This document shows positions 1 through 9,403 of a DNA stretch of 64,000 bases, piece after piece. Positions within the stretch are counted from its first letter, which is position 1. Each line of letters opens with the position of its first letter. The DNA comes from Beijerinckia indica subsp. indica ATCC 9039 (lineage in GTDB: Bacteria; Pseudomonadota; Alphaproteobacteria; Rhizobiales; Beijerinckiaceae), in contig NC_010581.1 of assembly GCF_000019845.1 (NCBI RefSeq), positions 2,981,501-3,045,500 of the forward strand. Direction: 5' to 3'. The translations under genes and the position numbers were made by a program. The notes beneath the pieces are model-generated. The model saw only the letters and a list, made by a program, of their open reading frames with translations, was not told the DNA's origin and searched no databases.

Positions 1-64
1 TCCGGGCTTTTCTTCGCCGCGCATCCAAACCGCAATCCCGCAGTCTACGGCGGGACGGACACGG

Positions 65-379
65 TTGCGACGGGCGGAGAGCACGCATCCTATCTTCTAC
101 TACCGCGGATTACGGCTCCCTGATGAGGGTCGTAGGCGGGTTAGTGTGGGCGCCTTCACCGTGGAGACTGAGCTTCGAGATTTACGATGGGCGATCATTG
201 CGGCCAGACATCGAAGTCTTCGTCAAGCGGCTGAAGTCCTCAATGTCCGCCAATCGACTTTAAGTCGTGCCATACGCGATCTCGAATCCCAGTTGGGCGC
301 TCTCCTGTTTGAGCGGAGTAATAGTGGAACACGTCCAACTGTTGCAGGACAGGAGTTTCTAGGGTTAAGATCCGATTAA
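65..379 (+). pseudogene. LysR-type regulator, N-terminal fragment
   Basis: Only the winged helix-turn-helix of a LysR-family regulator remains. Residues about 38-100 of the open frame show the pattern LRQAAEVLNVRQSTLSRAI followed by LGALLFERSNSGTRPT, which is the usual LysR recognition helix and wing. The effector-binding domain (about 200 residues) is missing: the frame stops at 379, where IS5-type sequence begins, so the gene was probably cut by that insertion. The true start is uncertain; a GTG near position 142 would give a normal short N-terminus. It is unlikely to be a working regulator. Confidence 0.75.
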
Positions 380-1203
380 CCATATTTTAATTCAATGGCT
401 TGGTTTTGGGATGGAGGCCAAGTCGATGGATATGAATTTGTTCTGGTTCAGTGACGACCAATGGGCCAGGATCGTTCCGCATTTGCCCACGAACCAGCCG
501 GGGCCTCAGCGCGGGGATGATTAGCGTATCTTGAGTGGCATCATGCATGTGCTGACATCAGGGTGTCGCTGGAAAGATTGTCCGAAGGATATGGTCCCTT
601 CAAAACGGTTTACAATCGCTTTGTCCGGTGGAGCGAACGCGGCCTCTGGCAGAAGACTTTCGCGCATGCGGCGGCTCCCGAGGCAGCTCCCGAACAAGTG
701 GCATTGGACAGCAGGCATGTCAAAGTCCACCGCAGTGGGACAGGCGGACAAGGGGGGCCGAAGCGCAGGCGATCGGCCTTACAAAGGGCGGGCGCAACAG
801 CAAAATCCACGCGATCGTCGACCAGTTCTGCCGTCCGTGGGCGTTCATTCTTACGTCAGGCAATACCGCCGACTGTGTAATGGCCGAGGCCTGCGTCAGC
901 CTTGTCCCCGGTATCAAGGAACTTTTGGCAGACAAGGGCTACGATACAGACGCCCTGCGAACCTTTCTCAAAGAGCACGGCATCAAGGCCACAATCCCCA
1001 GCAAGTCAAACCTCAAAAAGAAAATACGCCACAACAAACAGGCTTACAAAGGCCGCCATGTCGTTGAGCGCTGCTGCTGCCGTCTGAAGGACTTCAGGCG
1101 CATTGCCACACGATATGACAAACTCGCACAAAATTTCTTGTCCGCACTTTGCCTCGTCGCCGCCGTAGCCTTCTGGATCTGATTTATTTGAGTCCTGACC
1201 CTA
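380..1203 (+). pseudogene. IS5-family (IS427-like) transposase, broken
   Basis: The protein can be followed from an ATG at 426 (MDMNLFWFSDDQWARIVPHL) to a stop at 1180-1182, but only by crossing an in-frame TAG at 522-524 and two frameshifts, near 590 and near 750. Recognisable pieces are the N-terminal IS5 domain, the region GPFKTVYNRFVRWSERGLW, and the DDE core with SKIHAIVDQF, LLADKGYDTDALR and RRIATRYDKLAQNF. The sequence GAGTCCTGACCCT just after the stop resembles the end of IS427-type elements; no matching left end is visible, so the left side is probably lost. It cannot make a functional transposase. Confidence 0.85.
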
Positions 1204-1214
1204 GCACTACAGTT

Positions 1215-1576
1215 GCATTTTATAGCCCCTGCGCGATATCCTTGGCTTCTCCGGCGATCAGCGGCTTTGTGGCCCACGACCCAAACCAGTGATTGCCTTT
1301 CACGCCGAGAACATAGCCGGTCCCGGTCTTGCGCAGCATCTGCTCGACATCGCCCACGCCATAGACGCTATCAGCCGCAACCCAGCGGAACGGCACACCC
1401 GCGTCGATGCAGCGTTCGATCATCGTGCAGGCCAGAGCCGGTTTCGTGGAAAAGGCTATCTCCTCTGGAACATGCGCCGACTTCAGACGCGCTGGCTTCG
1501 ATGTCCAGTCCTTCGGCAGATACAGAGCACGATCGATGAAGGCGTGCCCCTTGCCGGAGACATAGGCCGCGAACAC
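1215..1576 (-). pseudogene. IS701-family transposase, internal fragment
   Basis: On the minus strand about 118 residues match the middle of IS701-type DDE transposases: SGKGHAFIDRALYLPKDWT, EEIAFSTKPALACTMIERC, FRWVAADSVYGVGDVE and NHWFGSW. Both the N-terminal third and the C-terminal end are absent. It is squeezed between the IS5 remnant on its left and an IS3-type remnant on its right, which probably interrupted it at about 1576. Confidence 0.8.
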
Positions 1577-2354
1577 TCCGATCTGGCAGTTGGTGATCTG
1601 CTGGGCGTCTCCCGTTCAGGCTTTCATGCTTGGTTGACCAGAAAGCCGAGCCGGAGGGCACAAGAGGATGAAGCGATCGGCGCCACGGTACGGGCGAGCT
1701 TCATCGGGAGCGCCCGTACCTATGGCGCCCGTCGAGTCTGGCGGGACGTTCTGGCAGAAGGTCTGTCCTGCGGCTTGCACAGGATCGAGCGTCTGCTGCG
1801 GGCTCAGGCCTTACGAGCCAGGCCGTGGCGCCGAACGTACTCGATCGTCAGTTCGTGGCGGAACGGCCGAACCAGAAGTGGATTGCAGACTTCACGTACA
1901 TCTGGACGGCCGAGGGCTGGCTTTATGTGGCAGCCGTGATTGATCTCTTCTCGCGCCGTGTCGTGGGCTGGTCAATGAAGGCGGAGATGACGGCAGGGCT
2001 TGTCACCGATGCTCTCATCATGGCGATCTGGCGCCGCGGCAAACCGAACGCTCTGCTGCATCATTCCGATCGGGGAGCCAATACACGAGCGAGCGGTTCC
2101 AGCGCTTGCGGGCCAACAATGGCGTCACTTGCTCGATGAGCCGATCAGGAAATGTGTGGGACAATGCCGCGATGAAGAGCTTTTTCTCCTCGCTAAAAAC
2201 CGAAAGGACGGCGAGCAAAACATACCGGACAAGAGACCAGGCAAGAGCGAATGTGTTCGATTACGTCGAGCGCTTTTACAACGCGGTTCGCAGGCACTCG
2301 ACGCTGGGATATCTCAGCCCAATTGAGTTCGAGACAAAGGTTGGATTAGCTTAA
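1577..2354 (+). pseudogene. IS3-family orfB (integrase core), frameshifted
   Basis: Three reading frames must be joined to follow an IS3-group orfB. The first holds the HTH-21 region (LLGVSRSGFHAWL, TYGARRVWRDVLAEG). The second, from about 1825, holds the rve core with WIADFTYIWTAEGWLYVAAVIDLFSRR and HHSDRGA (listed here as WIADFTYI and VIDLFSRR). The third, from about 2106, holds SRSGNVWDNAAMKSFFSSLK and ends HSTLGYLSPIEFE at 2354. The DDE residues are therefore in different frames and the gene is dead. No orfA and no clear terminal repeats were found. Confidence 0.8.
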
Positions 2355-2808
2355 CTTCGTGTCCACAAAACCAGCAGCAGCTCAAGCACCAGATGCTCTG
2401 GCGTCGTGCGATACCGCATCATCTTTTTCAACAGTGTGACAAACAACTCAGCCGTCCGGCCGCCTTGCCGAGGCCGGCTCTCCCGATTGCACCCGCTCCA
2501 CCGCCATCAGCCAGATGACTTCAAGTGTCTTGTGATCAAAGGTGCAGCCATCTCTCTTCACGCCAATTGATAGCATAACAGTTGGACGAAGGCTATCAGA
2601 TTGTCTTCTTAATTATCGACTTGTGAGTAAGACGACACATACAGATAAATATTTGCAATTATATCAATGCATTAAATCATCATAAGTCGCTCAACTTACC
2701 ATTTTGTGAGTAAGAGATCTATCATTTCAGAGCGATCAAATTCTGGAGACGGGCCGCCCGGTGTTCGCTCGCGAATGTCCGCTGACACCGCATCGGCTGT
2801 TCGGCCGA
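2355..2808 (-). other. Gene-poor stretch with a transposase trace
   Basis: About 450 bases without a credible gene. On the minus strand near 2390-2560 a short broken frame reads DGCTFDHKTLEVIWLMAVER, which resembles the N-terminal helix-turn-helix segment of IS630-type transposases, but it decays within 40 codons. The remainder, 2580-2760, is A+T-rich and shows no recognisable signal. Confidence 0.4.
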
Positions 2809-2824
2809 CTAGAGTACTTTGCAT

Positions 2825-3783
2825 TTACGTTGATACGTATCCGGCGTGTTTGAAAAAGTTCCAGCATTCCTGGGGGGTGAAAAGGTCGCAGATGTCTGCG
2901 AGCGCTTGGCAGAGTTGGTCGAATGTCCTGGCGCCGATGCGGCGGAGGTGAGCTTTCAGCTTGGCGAAGGCCATTTCGATGGGGTTCAGATCGGGGCTGT
3001 AGGCGGGCAGGAACAGAAACCAGCATCCCTTGGCCTTCAGCGCCTCGGCGGCCCGCGGACTGCGGTGCGTGCTGAGATTGTCGAGGATGACCACGGTGCC
3101 GGGAGCGAGCAGCGGCGCGAGCTGGGTTTCGATGTAGATGTCGAAGGCAGCGCCGTTCATGGCGCCATCGATGACCCAGGGGGCGATCAGGGCGTTCCCG
3201 GTCAGCCCGGCAATGAAGGTCTGGGTGTGCCACTTGCCGAAGGGTGCAGTCCCATGCAGACGCTGGCCCCGGCGTGCGCGGCCTCTGATCCTTGTCAGGT
3301 TGGTCTTGACGCAGGTTTCGTCGATGAACACCAGCCGCTCGGGCCGCTGCTGCATGAACGGCTGGCGACGCTCTGTCCAGTCGGCGCGCGCTTCGACGAT
3401 ATCAGTGCGGCGCTGTTCGTCGGCGACCAGCGCCTTTTTTTGTATGTGAAGCCAAGCCGTTTCAAAGCCCGGGAAATCGCCGAATAATGGACCTGAACGC
3501 CCTCGGCATGGGCCAGGGCGTCGCGCAGTTCGAACAGCGTGATATCGGGGTCTTGTGTGACCAGTTCGATGAGGAAGGACTTGTAGGGCTCCAGCTTGCC
3601 CCGCCCTGTGGGACATCCGCATTTGACGGCAGCGAGGCTTTCCCCACGTCGGACCTTGAGGGCAAGCCGCGCGCCCGTCGCCGCGGAGATCATCAGGCGC
3701 TGGGCCGCTTCGCGCGCACTCAGGCCCTCTTCAATGAGACGCTGGAAACGACGCCGCAGGTCAAGCGAAAGGGGAGCTGGCAT
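2825..3783 (-). CDS. IS630 transposase, made by -1 frameshift (orfA/orfB)
   Basis: The product cuts and pastes the IS630 element. OrfA starts at ATG 3783 (MPAPLSLDLRRRFQRL) behind a GAGGA ribosome site and carries the N-terminal helix-turn-helix domains, ending in LKRLGFTYKK. OrfB carries the DDE domain: VFIDET, VVILDNLSTH and YSPDLNPIE are all present. The two phases join at a run of seven A on the coding strand (3441 to 3435): slipping back one base turns FTYKK-RRW into FTYKKKALVADEQ, which restores the continuous family sequence of about 319 residues. Two-phase genes with such A-runs are known in IS630/Tc1-like elements; here the frameshift is inferred, not shown. Confidence 0.85.
3435..3441 (-). 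promoter_or_regulatory. A7 slippery site for -1 frameshifting
   Basis: On the coding (minus) strand TAC-AAA-AAA-AGG in the orfA phase can be re-read as AAG-GCG-CTG after a one-base backward slip, exactly where the similarity to IS630 proteins passes from orfA to orfB. No downstream stem-loop was worked out. Confidence 0.65.
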
Positions 3784-3873
3784 GGAAAAATCCTCCTCGA
3801 CGGGAGGAATCACAAAAAACACCCCAAGCAAAGCCAAACGATTCAACGTTCAAACAAATTGCTCTAGACGTCT

Positions 3874-4827
3874 TCAAATGCCTCTACCAGCACGGAGAGC
3901 TTTGTAGGCGCTGGGGGACACTCCGAAGGACGATTTAAACAAGCGACTGAAATGCGCCGAATCGTTGAACCCCCAGCGATAAGCTACCTCGGTGATGGTC
4001 TTAGTGTTCTGAACGTCGTCCAGTTCCGCGCGGCAGCGGGCAAGTCGTCGCTGGCGAACCCATCCTGCGACGGTCATGCCCTGTTCGCTAAACACCAAGT
4101 ACAGATATCGCAAAGAAATCCCGTTGCCTTTCGCAATTTTCAGGGGCGTGAGGCTCGCATCGTCCAGGCGCGCTTCGATGTATCGCAAAATGCGGCTTCT
4201 CAGCTGATAGTGTGGCTGATGATCAAACTGTGACTGGTAAACGCGAAACGCCGCTCCTAACAGTTCCAATGTCACGTCCACAGCTTCCGAAGATCCTCCG
4301 TCAGGGCCAGCCGCAACCTCCTCAGACAACGTCGTAAGGTAGGACCCTAACAGCGTGGTCAGGTGATTGTTGGTGGGTAAATGAAGACCTTCGTAGGCGG
4401 TCGCGTTGTGCAGAACGCTTTCAAACCGTGAAAGCGGGATTAACAAGCATAATTTTTGAAATTGGGATGGCATCTCAAATTCAGTGGGCCGTTCACTGAG
4501 CCATACGCAGACTTCCCCGGGACCGACAAGCGTTCGGCTGTCGCCAACTTTGCACAACGTTGATCCGGAACGTTGAAATAGAACCCCCAGATATTCGTCG
4601 CCATCACGGGCAATCTCGGCCCGGCTGCGTTCACCGTTGAAAGGACCGCCTGAGAGCTCAATGAGGCGCACGCCGCCGCTCAAGCAATGCGGGCGGATGC
4701 GCGCGACAATCGGTCCACCATGCGTCTGCGGTTTCACTCGCCATTCTACAAGGTTTGTGTGCAGCGACGACGCTATCGCATCTGCGGTCTGCAGGGTTAC
4801 GGCGTCGCAATGCACCGTCTCGTACAT
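3874..4827 (-). CDS. AraC-family transcriptional regulator
   Basis: A 317-residue regulator. The N-terminal two thirds resemble the AraC-binding-like domain found in regulators of aromatic and small-molecule catabolism (SGGPFNGERSRAEIARDGDEY, here only in parts; VGPGEVCVWLSERPTEF). The last 100 residues carry the double AraC helix-turn-helix, with TPLKIAKGNGISLRYLYLVF and TEVAYRWGFNDSAHFSRLF. The ATG at 4827 is chosen because AGGAGG lies six bases upstream; the longer open frame has no such site. It points away from the 2-hydroxy-acid oxidase operon at 6146, so it is the natural candidate to control that operon, although an IS5 wreck now lies between them. Confidence 0.88.
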   Translation of the reverse strand: MYETVHCDAVTLQTADAIASSLHTNLVEWRVKPQTHGGPIVARIRPHCLSGGVRLIELSGGPFNGERSRAEIARDGDEYLGVLFQRSGSTLCKVGDSRTLVGPGEVCVWLSERPTEFEMPSQFQKLCLLIPLSRFESVLHNATAYEGLHLPTNNHLTTLLGSYLTTLSEEVAAGPDGGSSEAVDVTLELLGAAFRVYQSQFDHQPHYQLRSRILRYIEARLDDASLTPLKIAKGNGISLRYLYLVFSEQGMTVAGWVRQRRLARCRAELDDVQNTKTITEVAYRWGFNDSAHFSRLFKSSFGVSPSAYKALRAGRGI

Positions 4828-5092
4828 GATGCTCCTCCTGGCGAAGGCTTTTCTGTGAACCCTTTTCGCCGTAAGCCACAAAAGTAGCGGCCTTTTGCGG
4901 TACAGTCAACCTGCACAGGGTAAGCCCATCCCAGGTAATGCGTTTCTTGTAGACCTTCTTCATCATTGGCTCGGCTCTGGCTCGGGGCGTAAGCGCCATC
5001 CACTGAATCGAGCTAAGCAACCTGCGCAAAAGTTCAATATCTTGGCCCGTATAACCGCTAAGCTCTATTGAGAGACACGCGGGTATGCACGA
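4828..5092. other. Upstream region of the AraC-type gene
   Basis: About 265 bases with no credible gene. It should contain the promoter of the AraC-type regulator and perhaps once contained the divergent operon promoter. I could not pick out a convincing operator. Confidence 0.4.
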
Positions 5093-5860
5093 TGAAGCAA
5101 ATGATGTTTGTGGCGACAGGTTTCGAGCGCTAGGGCAAGACGATGCTGCGCAGCCGCCTACACTGACGGGTCAGGCCATCCGCCTCTGCCGACGCGGCTG
5201 ATGGCTGGCGTGGCGATCCTCAAGCACATGTTCGATTTGTCCGACGAGACGCTATGCGAGCCCGACGCAAACCGGCGCGGCAAAACCCGCCGACTTCACC
5301 AAAGTGATCATCGACACGACCGTGCAGCCGAAGGCGGTGGCCTATCCGACCGACGCCAGGCTCATGCAGCGCGCCCGTGAGCGGCTGGTCCGGCTGGCTC
5401 AAAGGTACGGTGTCACCTTGCGGCAGAGTTATCAGCGCGTCGGCAAGTTCGCTTTGATCAAACAGCAGCGCTATGCCCATGCCAAACAGTTCAAACGCGC
5501 AAGACACTCGCTGAAGACCCTCAGGACTTATCTCGGCCGGGTGATCCGCGACATCACCCGCAAGATCAAAGACCAGGAGACACTCCAACAGATCTTCGCC
5601 CACGAACTGATGCTGGCCCTCCGCGTCCATGCCGGCAACAGAAGCCTGCGTCCCTTCAAAGAGAAACCGGCTGAGGCAGACCTGCGGGTGTTCAGCCTGC
5701 AAGCACCGGAGGTCGAATGCATCGGCTTGAGAAAGACGATCAAGGGCAAGCCGCACAAGCCCTATGAGTTCGGAGTGAAGATCTCCCTGGCGACGACACT
5801 CAAACGGTCAAAGGGCGGCCAGTTCATCGTCCAAGGCTTTGCCCAATCTTATGGCACGCC
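5093..5860 (+). pseudogene. IS5-family transposase with internal deletion
   Basis: The frame shows PLPTRLMAGVAILKHMFDLS and then, in another phase, TGAAKPADFTKVIIDTTVQP followed by DARLMQRARERLVRLAQRYG, HAKQFKRARHSLKTLRTYLG and PYEFGVKISLATT. This is the IS5-group transposase with the segment between the N-terminal domain and the first catalytic Asp deleted around 5265. After GGQFIVQG near 5840 the C-terminal third is missing and replaced by unrelated sequence. The remnant lies in the gap between the AraC-type gene and the catabolic operon. Confidence 0.85.
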
Positions 5861-6145
5861 GGCACCTGCTCCGGCCGCGCCTAGCATAGCGAGTGATACT
5901 ATGCTTTCGCCGCGCGCTGTCGACATTCATTTCAAAGATCGTCGCGTGATGACCCAGACAATCAATGGCGGCTAGCGTCATGGCTTGGTCTGGAAAAGCC
6001 TTTCCCTATTTGCTGAATGGTTGATTTACGGTGACTGGCAGGTCGTCCCGCAAGCTTACCGGAGTAATGCGCCTTTGCAGGCTTATCCAAGAAACGCTGC
6101 ACTCGGAAACAGGCCCCAATACCCGAATTGCGGCAGGTTAGAAGC

Positions 6146-7342
6146 ATGTTCAAATCGTCTTTACAAAAAGTCCCTCGGATCGAGGATTTAGCGCTGATCA
6201 CGCGGCGACGCGTTCCAAAAATCACATTGGGATATCTGGAAAGTGGCACCGGTGAAGAAGTGGCATTGCGGCGCAATCGTGAGGCCCTGGATCGCGTGTT
6301 ACTGGTGCCGCACTATCTTAAATCGGTGGGCGCGCGGTCTACGCAAACTCGTTTGTTCGGGCGGACTTACGATTTGCCGATTGGCATTTCACCCGTGGGA
6401 TTGGCGAACGCGATTTGGCCAGGTATCGACAAGATGCTCGCCGAAGCCGCGCGGAACGCAAACGTGCCATATGGGCTTTCAACCGTTGGCACGACGCGAT
6501 TGGAAACGATTTCCGAGATTGCGCCAGAACATTTGTGGTTCCAGCTTTACGTCGCCCAGAAAGATGAGGTAACGTTTGACCTGCTGCAGCGTGCACATCA
6601 GGCCGGCGTTGACGTGTTGCTGGTAACCGTAGACGTCCCGATCAGTAGCAAGCGTGTTCGCGATATTCGCAATGGCTTTCAACTGCCGCTGCGTCCCTCG
6701 CCCACGATGGCGCTCGATTTGGCATTACATCCAGCTTGGCTGTTCGCCTCGGCGCGTGCAGGTATGCCTCGATTTGAAACGCTTGAGAAATACGGCCCCC
6801 CGGGGGCAGGAGCCCCGTCCCTGGCGGCCTATGTCGCCGACCACATAACGGACCAACTCGGGCCGGATTTAATGCGCCGGATTCGGGACGCTTGGCCAGG
6901 CAAGCTCGTGATCAAGGGGATAATGTCCGTCGGCGCGGCTGAAGAAGCAGCGGAGATCGGCGCGGACGGCATTGTCGTGTCGAACCATGGCGGGCGGCAG
7001 TTCGATGCGGCGCCGGCTGCCATCGAGGTGCTGCCTGAAATCGCGGCGGCAGTCGGGGCTCGTTTGAGCGTCATGATGGACAGCGGGGTCCGCAGTGGCG
7101 AGGACGTGCTTCGCGCCGTATCGTTAGGGGCGGAGTTTGTGTTTTCGGGGCGTTCCTTCGTGTACGGCGCGGCTGCGGCCGGGCCGGCCGGCGCAGCACA
7201 CGCCCTCCAAATTTTCAAAGACGACATCCTTAGAGGCATGGCCCAGCTCGGCATTACCGACCTCACTCAAATGCGGCCGTCCCGCATCGAGGATGCCGCA
7301 ACCTGCACGTCTGAACAAAAAGGACTGCAGGCAGGTTCATGA
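6146..7342 (+). CDS. FMN-dependent 2-hydroxy-acid oxidase/dehydrogenase
   Basis: A 398-residue TIM-barrel enzyme of the L-lactate dehydrogenase, glycolate oxidase and mandelate dehydrogenase family, which oxidises an L-2-hydroxy acid to a 2-oxo acid with FMN. Visible hallmarks are the phosphate and FMN segments (PIGISPVGLANAIWPG, WFQLYVAQ, LVTVDVPISSKR) and the active-site signature SNHGGRQFD with the catalytic base His at about residue 281, then MMDSGVRSGEDVLRA and GAEFVFSGRSFVYG. ATG 6146 is preferred; an upstream start at 6128 would add six residues. It opens a + strand gene series with short gaps. The substrate cannot be told from sequence; a role in the same pathway as the monooxygenase downstream is inferred. 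Confidence 0.88.
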   Translation: MFKSSLQKVPRIEDLALITRRRVPKITLGYLESGTGEEVALRRNREALDRVLLVPHYLKSVGARSTQTRLFGRTYDLPIGISPVGLANAIWPGIDKMLAEAARNANVPYGLSTVGTTRLETISEIAPEHLWFQLYVAQKDEVTFDLLQRAHQAGVDVLLVTVDVPISSKRVRDIRNGFQLPLRPSPTMALDLALHPAWLFASARAGMPRFETLEKYGPPGAGAPSLAAYVADHITDQLGPDLMRRIRDAWPGKLVIKGIMSVGAAEEAAEIGADGIVVSNHGGRQFDAAPAAIEVLPEIAAAVGARLSVMMDSGVRSGEDVLRAVSLGAEFVFSGRSFVYGAAAAGPAGAAHALQIFKDDILRGMAQLGITDLTQMRPSRIEDAATCTSEQKGLQAGS

Positions 7343-7398
7343 CCGAATGCTACGTAAGAGCGATCCTATTGCGAAACCGGCAGGAGACATAATCAGCT

Positions 7399-8127
7399 AT
7401 GACAGACTTTTCGCCCCGCGAAATTGTTAACAAACTGCACAAATACGACGATTTACCATGCTATCCCAAGGTGAATATCCATTTCCTTGCCACAGCACCG
7501 GGCAACGAGCACCTGCTGAAATTCATGACAGAAGAACCTGAGGATCCGAACCGATTTAAAGGCAAGCGCATTGGGATCATCGCGACCCACGGCGTGGAAG
7601 AAACCGAGATCTCGATACCACGAAAATGGTTCGAAGAACGTGGTGCGACTTGCCACCTAGTGTCACCCAATCACATCGAATACGGCGCCACTTTCGGTAT
7701 ACAGTTTCCCGAGATCGCCAAGACCCATGTACTGGCGATCCAATTCACCGAAAACTCGGGCTGGATTCCGATCGACGCTCGTATTGAAGAAGTCAGTGTT
7801 GAGGATTATGACGCGGTTTACGTACCGGGTGGCGCGTGGAACCCCGACCAGCTGCGGGTTAACCCAGCAGTTCTGAAGTACCTTCAGGACTTCCAATCTA
7901 CCGGCAAACCAGTGGGTGCATTGTGCCATGGTTCACAGGTATTCCTCAGTGCCAAACTACTCAAGGGCCGCAAGGCTACCGGCTATTGGAACATCATGGA
8001 AGATATGGCCAATGCGGGCGCCCATGTTCTGGATGAACCGGTGGTTGTCGACGGCAACGTGATCACCAGCCGCTTCATCTATGACATTCCGCAATTCGTA
8101 AAAGCGATCATCGATCTGTTGAACTGA
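7399..8127 (+). CDS. DJ-1/PfpI family protein (class I amidotransferase fold)
   Basis: A 242-residue protein of the DJ-1/PfpI superfamily, which includes proteases, glyoxalases, deglycases, isonitrile hydratases and chaperones. The nucleophile elbow is GALCHGSQ with the reactive Cys at about residue 176 and a His directly after it. The start of the domain shows KRIGIIATHGVEETEI, and DYDAVYVPGGAWNPDQLR carries the usual acidic and glycine-rich strand. The C-terminus (VVDGNVITSRFIYDIPQFVK) is typical of the PfpI branch. It follows the oxidase gene by 56 bases and precedes the monooxygenase by 37, so it is probably co-transcribed. Detoxification of a reactive carbonyl or hydrolysis of a pathway intermediate are both possible; the sequence does not decide. 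Confidence 0.85.
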   Translation: MTDFSPREIVNKLHKYDDLPCYPKVNIHFLATAPGNEHLLKFMTEEPEDPNRFKGKRIGIIATHGVEETEISIPRKWFEERGATCHLVSPNHIEYGATFGIQFPEIAKTHVLAIQFTENSGWIPIDARIEEVSVEDYDAVYVPGGAWNPDQLRVNPAVLKYLQDFQSTGKPVGALCHGSQVFLSAKLLKGRKATGYWNIMEDMANAGAHVLDEPVVVDGNVITSRFIYDIPQFVKAIIDLLN

Positions 8128-8164
8128 TCAGTCTCAACAAAGCAAAAAAAACATTGGAGGAACG

Positions 8165-9325
8165 ATGTCAGACCTAGCACAAACAGAAGGGCGTGAGCGC
8201 ACTAAGACAAACGCGCTTTTCAATGACAACAAATTGAAATTAGGAGTGTTCGGCGTTAATTGCGACAGCGGTTGTGCGATGACCGTCGTGGAGGAGCGTC
8301 ATAAACTATCTTGGGAGCTGACCAAGCAAATCGCTCAGGTCGCCGACAAGGCAGGGTTCGAGGTGATGGTACCGGTCGCGCGCTGGATGGGAATTGGCGG
8401 GCCGACCAACTTCAACGGCCGCAATTTCGAGACCTACACGTGGTCGGCCGGTCTGGCCGCAATCACCAATCACATCACGCTGACAACCACTTCCCACGTC
8501 CAAACCACTCACCCGGTCTTCGCGGCGAAACAAGCCGCCACGATCGACCATATCTCGGGCGGGCGGTACTGCCTCAATGTAGTCTGCGGCTGGTTCAGTC
8601 CCGAGTTTGAAATGTTTGGCGTGCCTTTCATGGATCACGACTTGAGGTACGATTATGCTGACGAATGGTTTAGCATCGTCAAGCGTCTGTGGACCGAAGA
8701 AGGAAGCTCTTGCCACCAGGGCAAGTATTTCCAGATCAAGGACGCTTTCTCCATGCCTAAGCCAATCCAATTGCCGCTGCCACCGGTGATGAACGCGGGC
8801 GGGTCCGAGAAGGGACGCAACTTCATCGCTTCGCAGTGCGACGTTGGCTATATGGCGATCACCGATCACAATGACATGGAAGCCATACGCAGACAGGTGG
8901 AAAAGTATCGCCGTCTAGCGCAGGACAAATTTGGACGCCAGGTCCAGGTCTGGACTCCCGCTTATGTGGTACAGCGTGATTCTGACAAAGAGGCTGAGGA
9001 CTACCTGCGCTACTACGCGATCGAGAAGGGCAACGAGATGGCCGCGGATGCCTCGGCCAGGTACCTCGGCGTCAACTCGGAGATCATGCCGGAAGCAGCT
9101 TGGCAGACCTTTAAATTGCACCTTAAAGGCGGATATGGGGGATATAGCTTGGTTGGCACGGCCGAGACAATAGCTGAAAGACTGGCGCGGTTGTCTGATG
9201 CTGGCATCGACGGCGTGGCCGTCAATTGGGTCGACTATCTAGACGGTCTGAACCGGTTCAACGCCGAAGTTATGCCGCTTTTGGAGAGAGCCAACCTTCG
9301 CAAGCCGTTCTCGCCGCAGGTCTGA
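8165..9325 (+). CDS. RutA-like LLM-class flavin-dependent monooxygenase
   Basis: A 386-residue bacterial-luciferase-like TIM-barrel protein. It uses reduced FMN, delivered by a separate reductase, and O2. The arrangement FAAKQAATIDHISGGRYCLN followed by VVCGWFSPEFEMFG, then a Tyr-Asp-rich loop (DLRYDYADEWFSIVKRLW), closely follows the layout of the pyrimidine oxygenase RutA and relatives that open or hydroxylate N-heterocycles. GGAGG precedes ATG 8165. The next gene codes for the flavin reductase partner. RutA itself would be accompanied by rutB-E, which are absent, so this is probably not uracil degradation. The substrate is unknown. Confidence 0.88.
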   Translation: MSDLAQTEGRERTKTNALFNDNKLKLGVFGVNCDSGCAMTVVEERHKLSWELTKQIAQVADKAGFEVMVPVARWMGIGGPTNFNGRNFETYTWSAGLAAITNHITLTTTSHVQTTHPVFAAKQAATIDHISGGRYCLNVVCGWFSPEFEMFGVPFMDHDLRYDYADEWFSIVKRLWTEEGSSCHQGKYFQIKDAFSMPKPIQLPLPPVMNAGGSEKGRNFIASQCDVGYMAITDHNDMEAIRRQVEKYRRLAQDKFGRQVQVWTPAYVVQRDSDKEAEDYLRYYAIEKGNEMAADASARYLGVNSEIMPEAAWQTFKLHLKGGYGGYSLVGTAETIAERLARLSDAGIDGVAVNWVDYLDGLNRFNAEVMPLLERANLRKPFSPQV

Positions 9326-9403
9326 ACGGGAAGTAACCAGCTAAACAGGCTGCGCGGAGCACGACGGACGCTCAGCCGCTTCTTTTTCCATTTGGATAAT
9401 ACA

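Larger units (their letters stand above)
2809..3867 (-). mobile_element. Complete IS630-family insertion sequence
   Basis: Both ends start with the same bases in inverted orientation: CTAGAGTACTTTGCATTTAC at 2809 and, read on the opposite strand from 3867, CTAGAGCAATTTGTTTGAAC, with a further shared ACGTTGA and CGT. The CTAG at each tip fits the TA/CTAG target preference of IS630 elements. The element holds one two-phase transposase gene on the minus strand and nothing else. It sits seven bases beyond the stop codon of the AraC-type gene. It is the only insertion sequence in the window that looks whole. Confidence 0.8.

Noticed and set aside
2846..3846. Long + strand open frames opposite the IS630 transposase
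   Set aside because: Antisense shadows of the G+C-rich transposase gene; the minus strand carries all DDE motifs.
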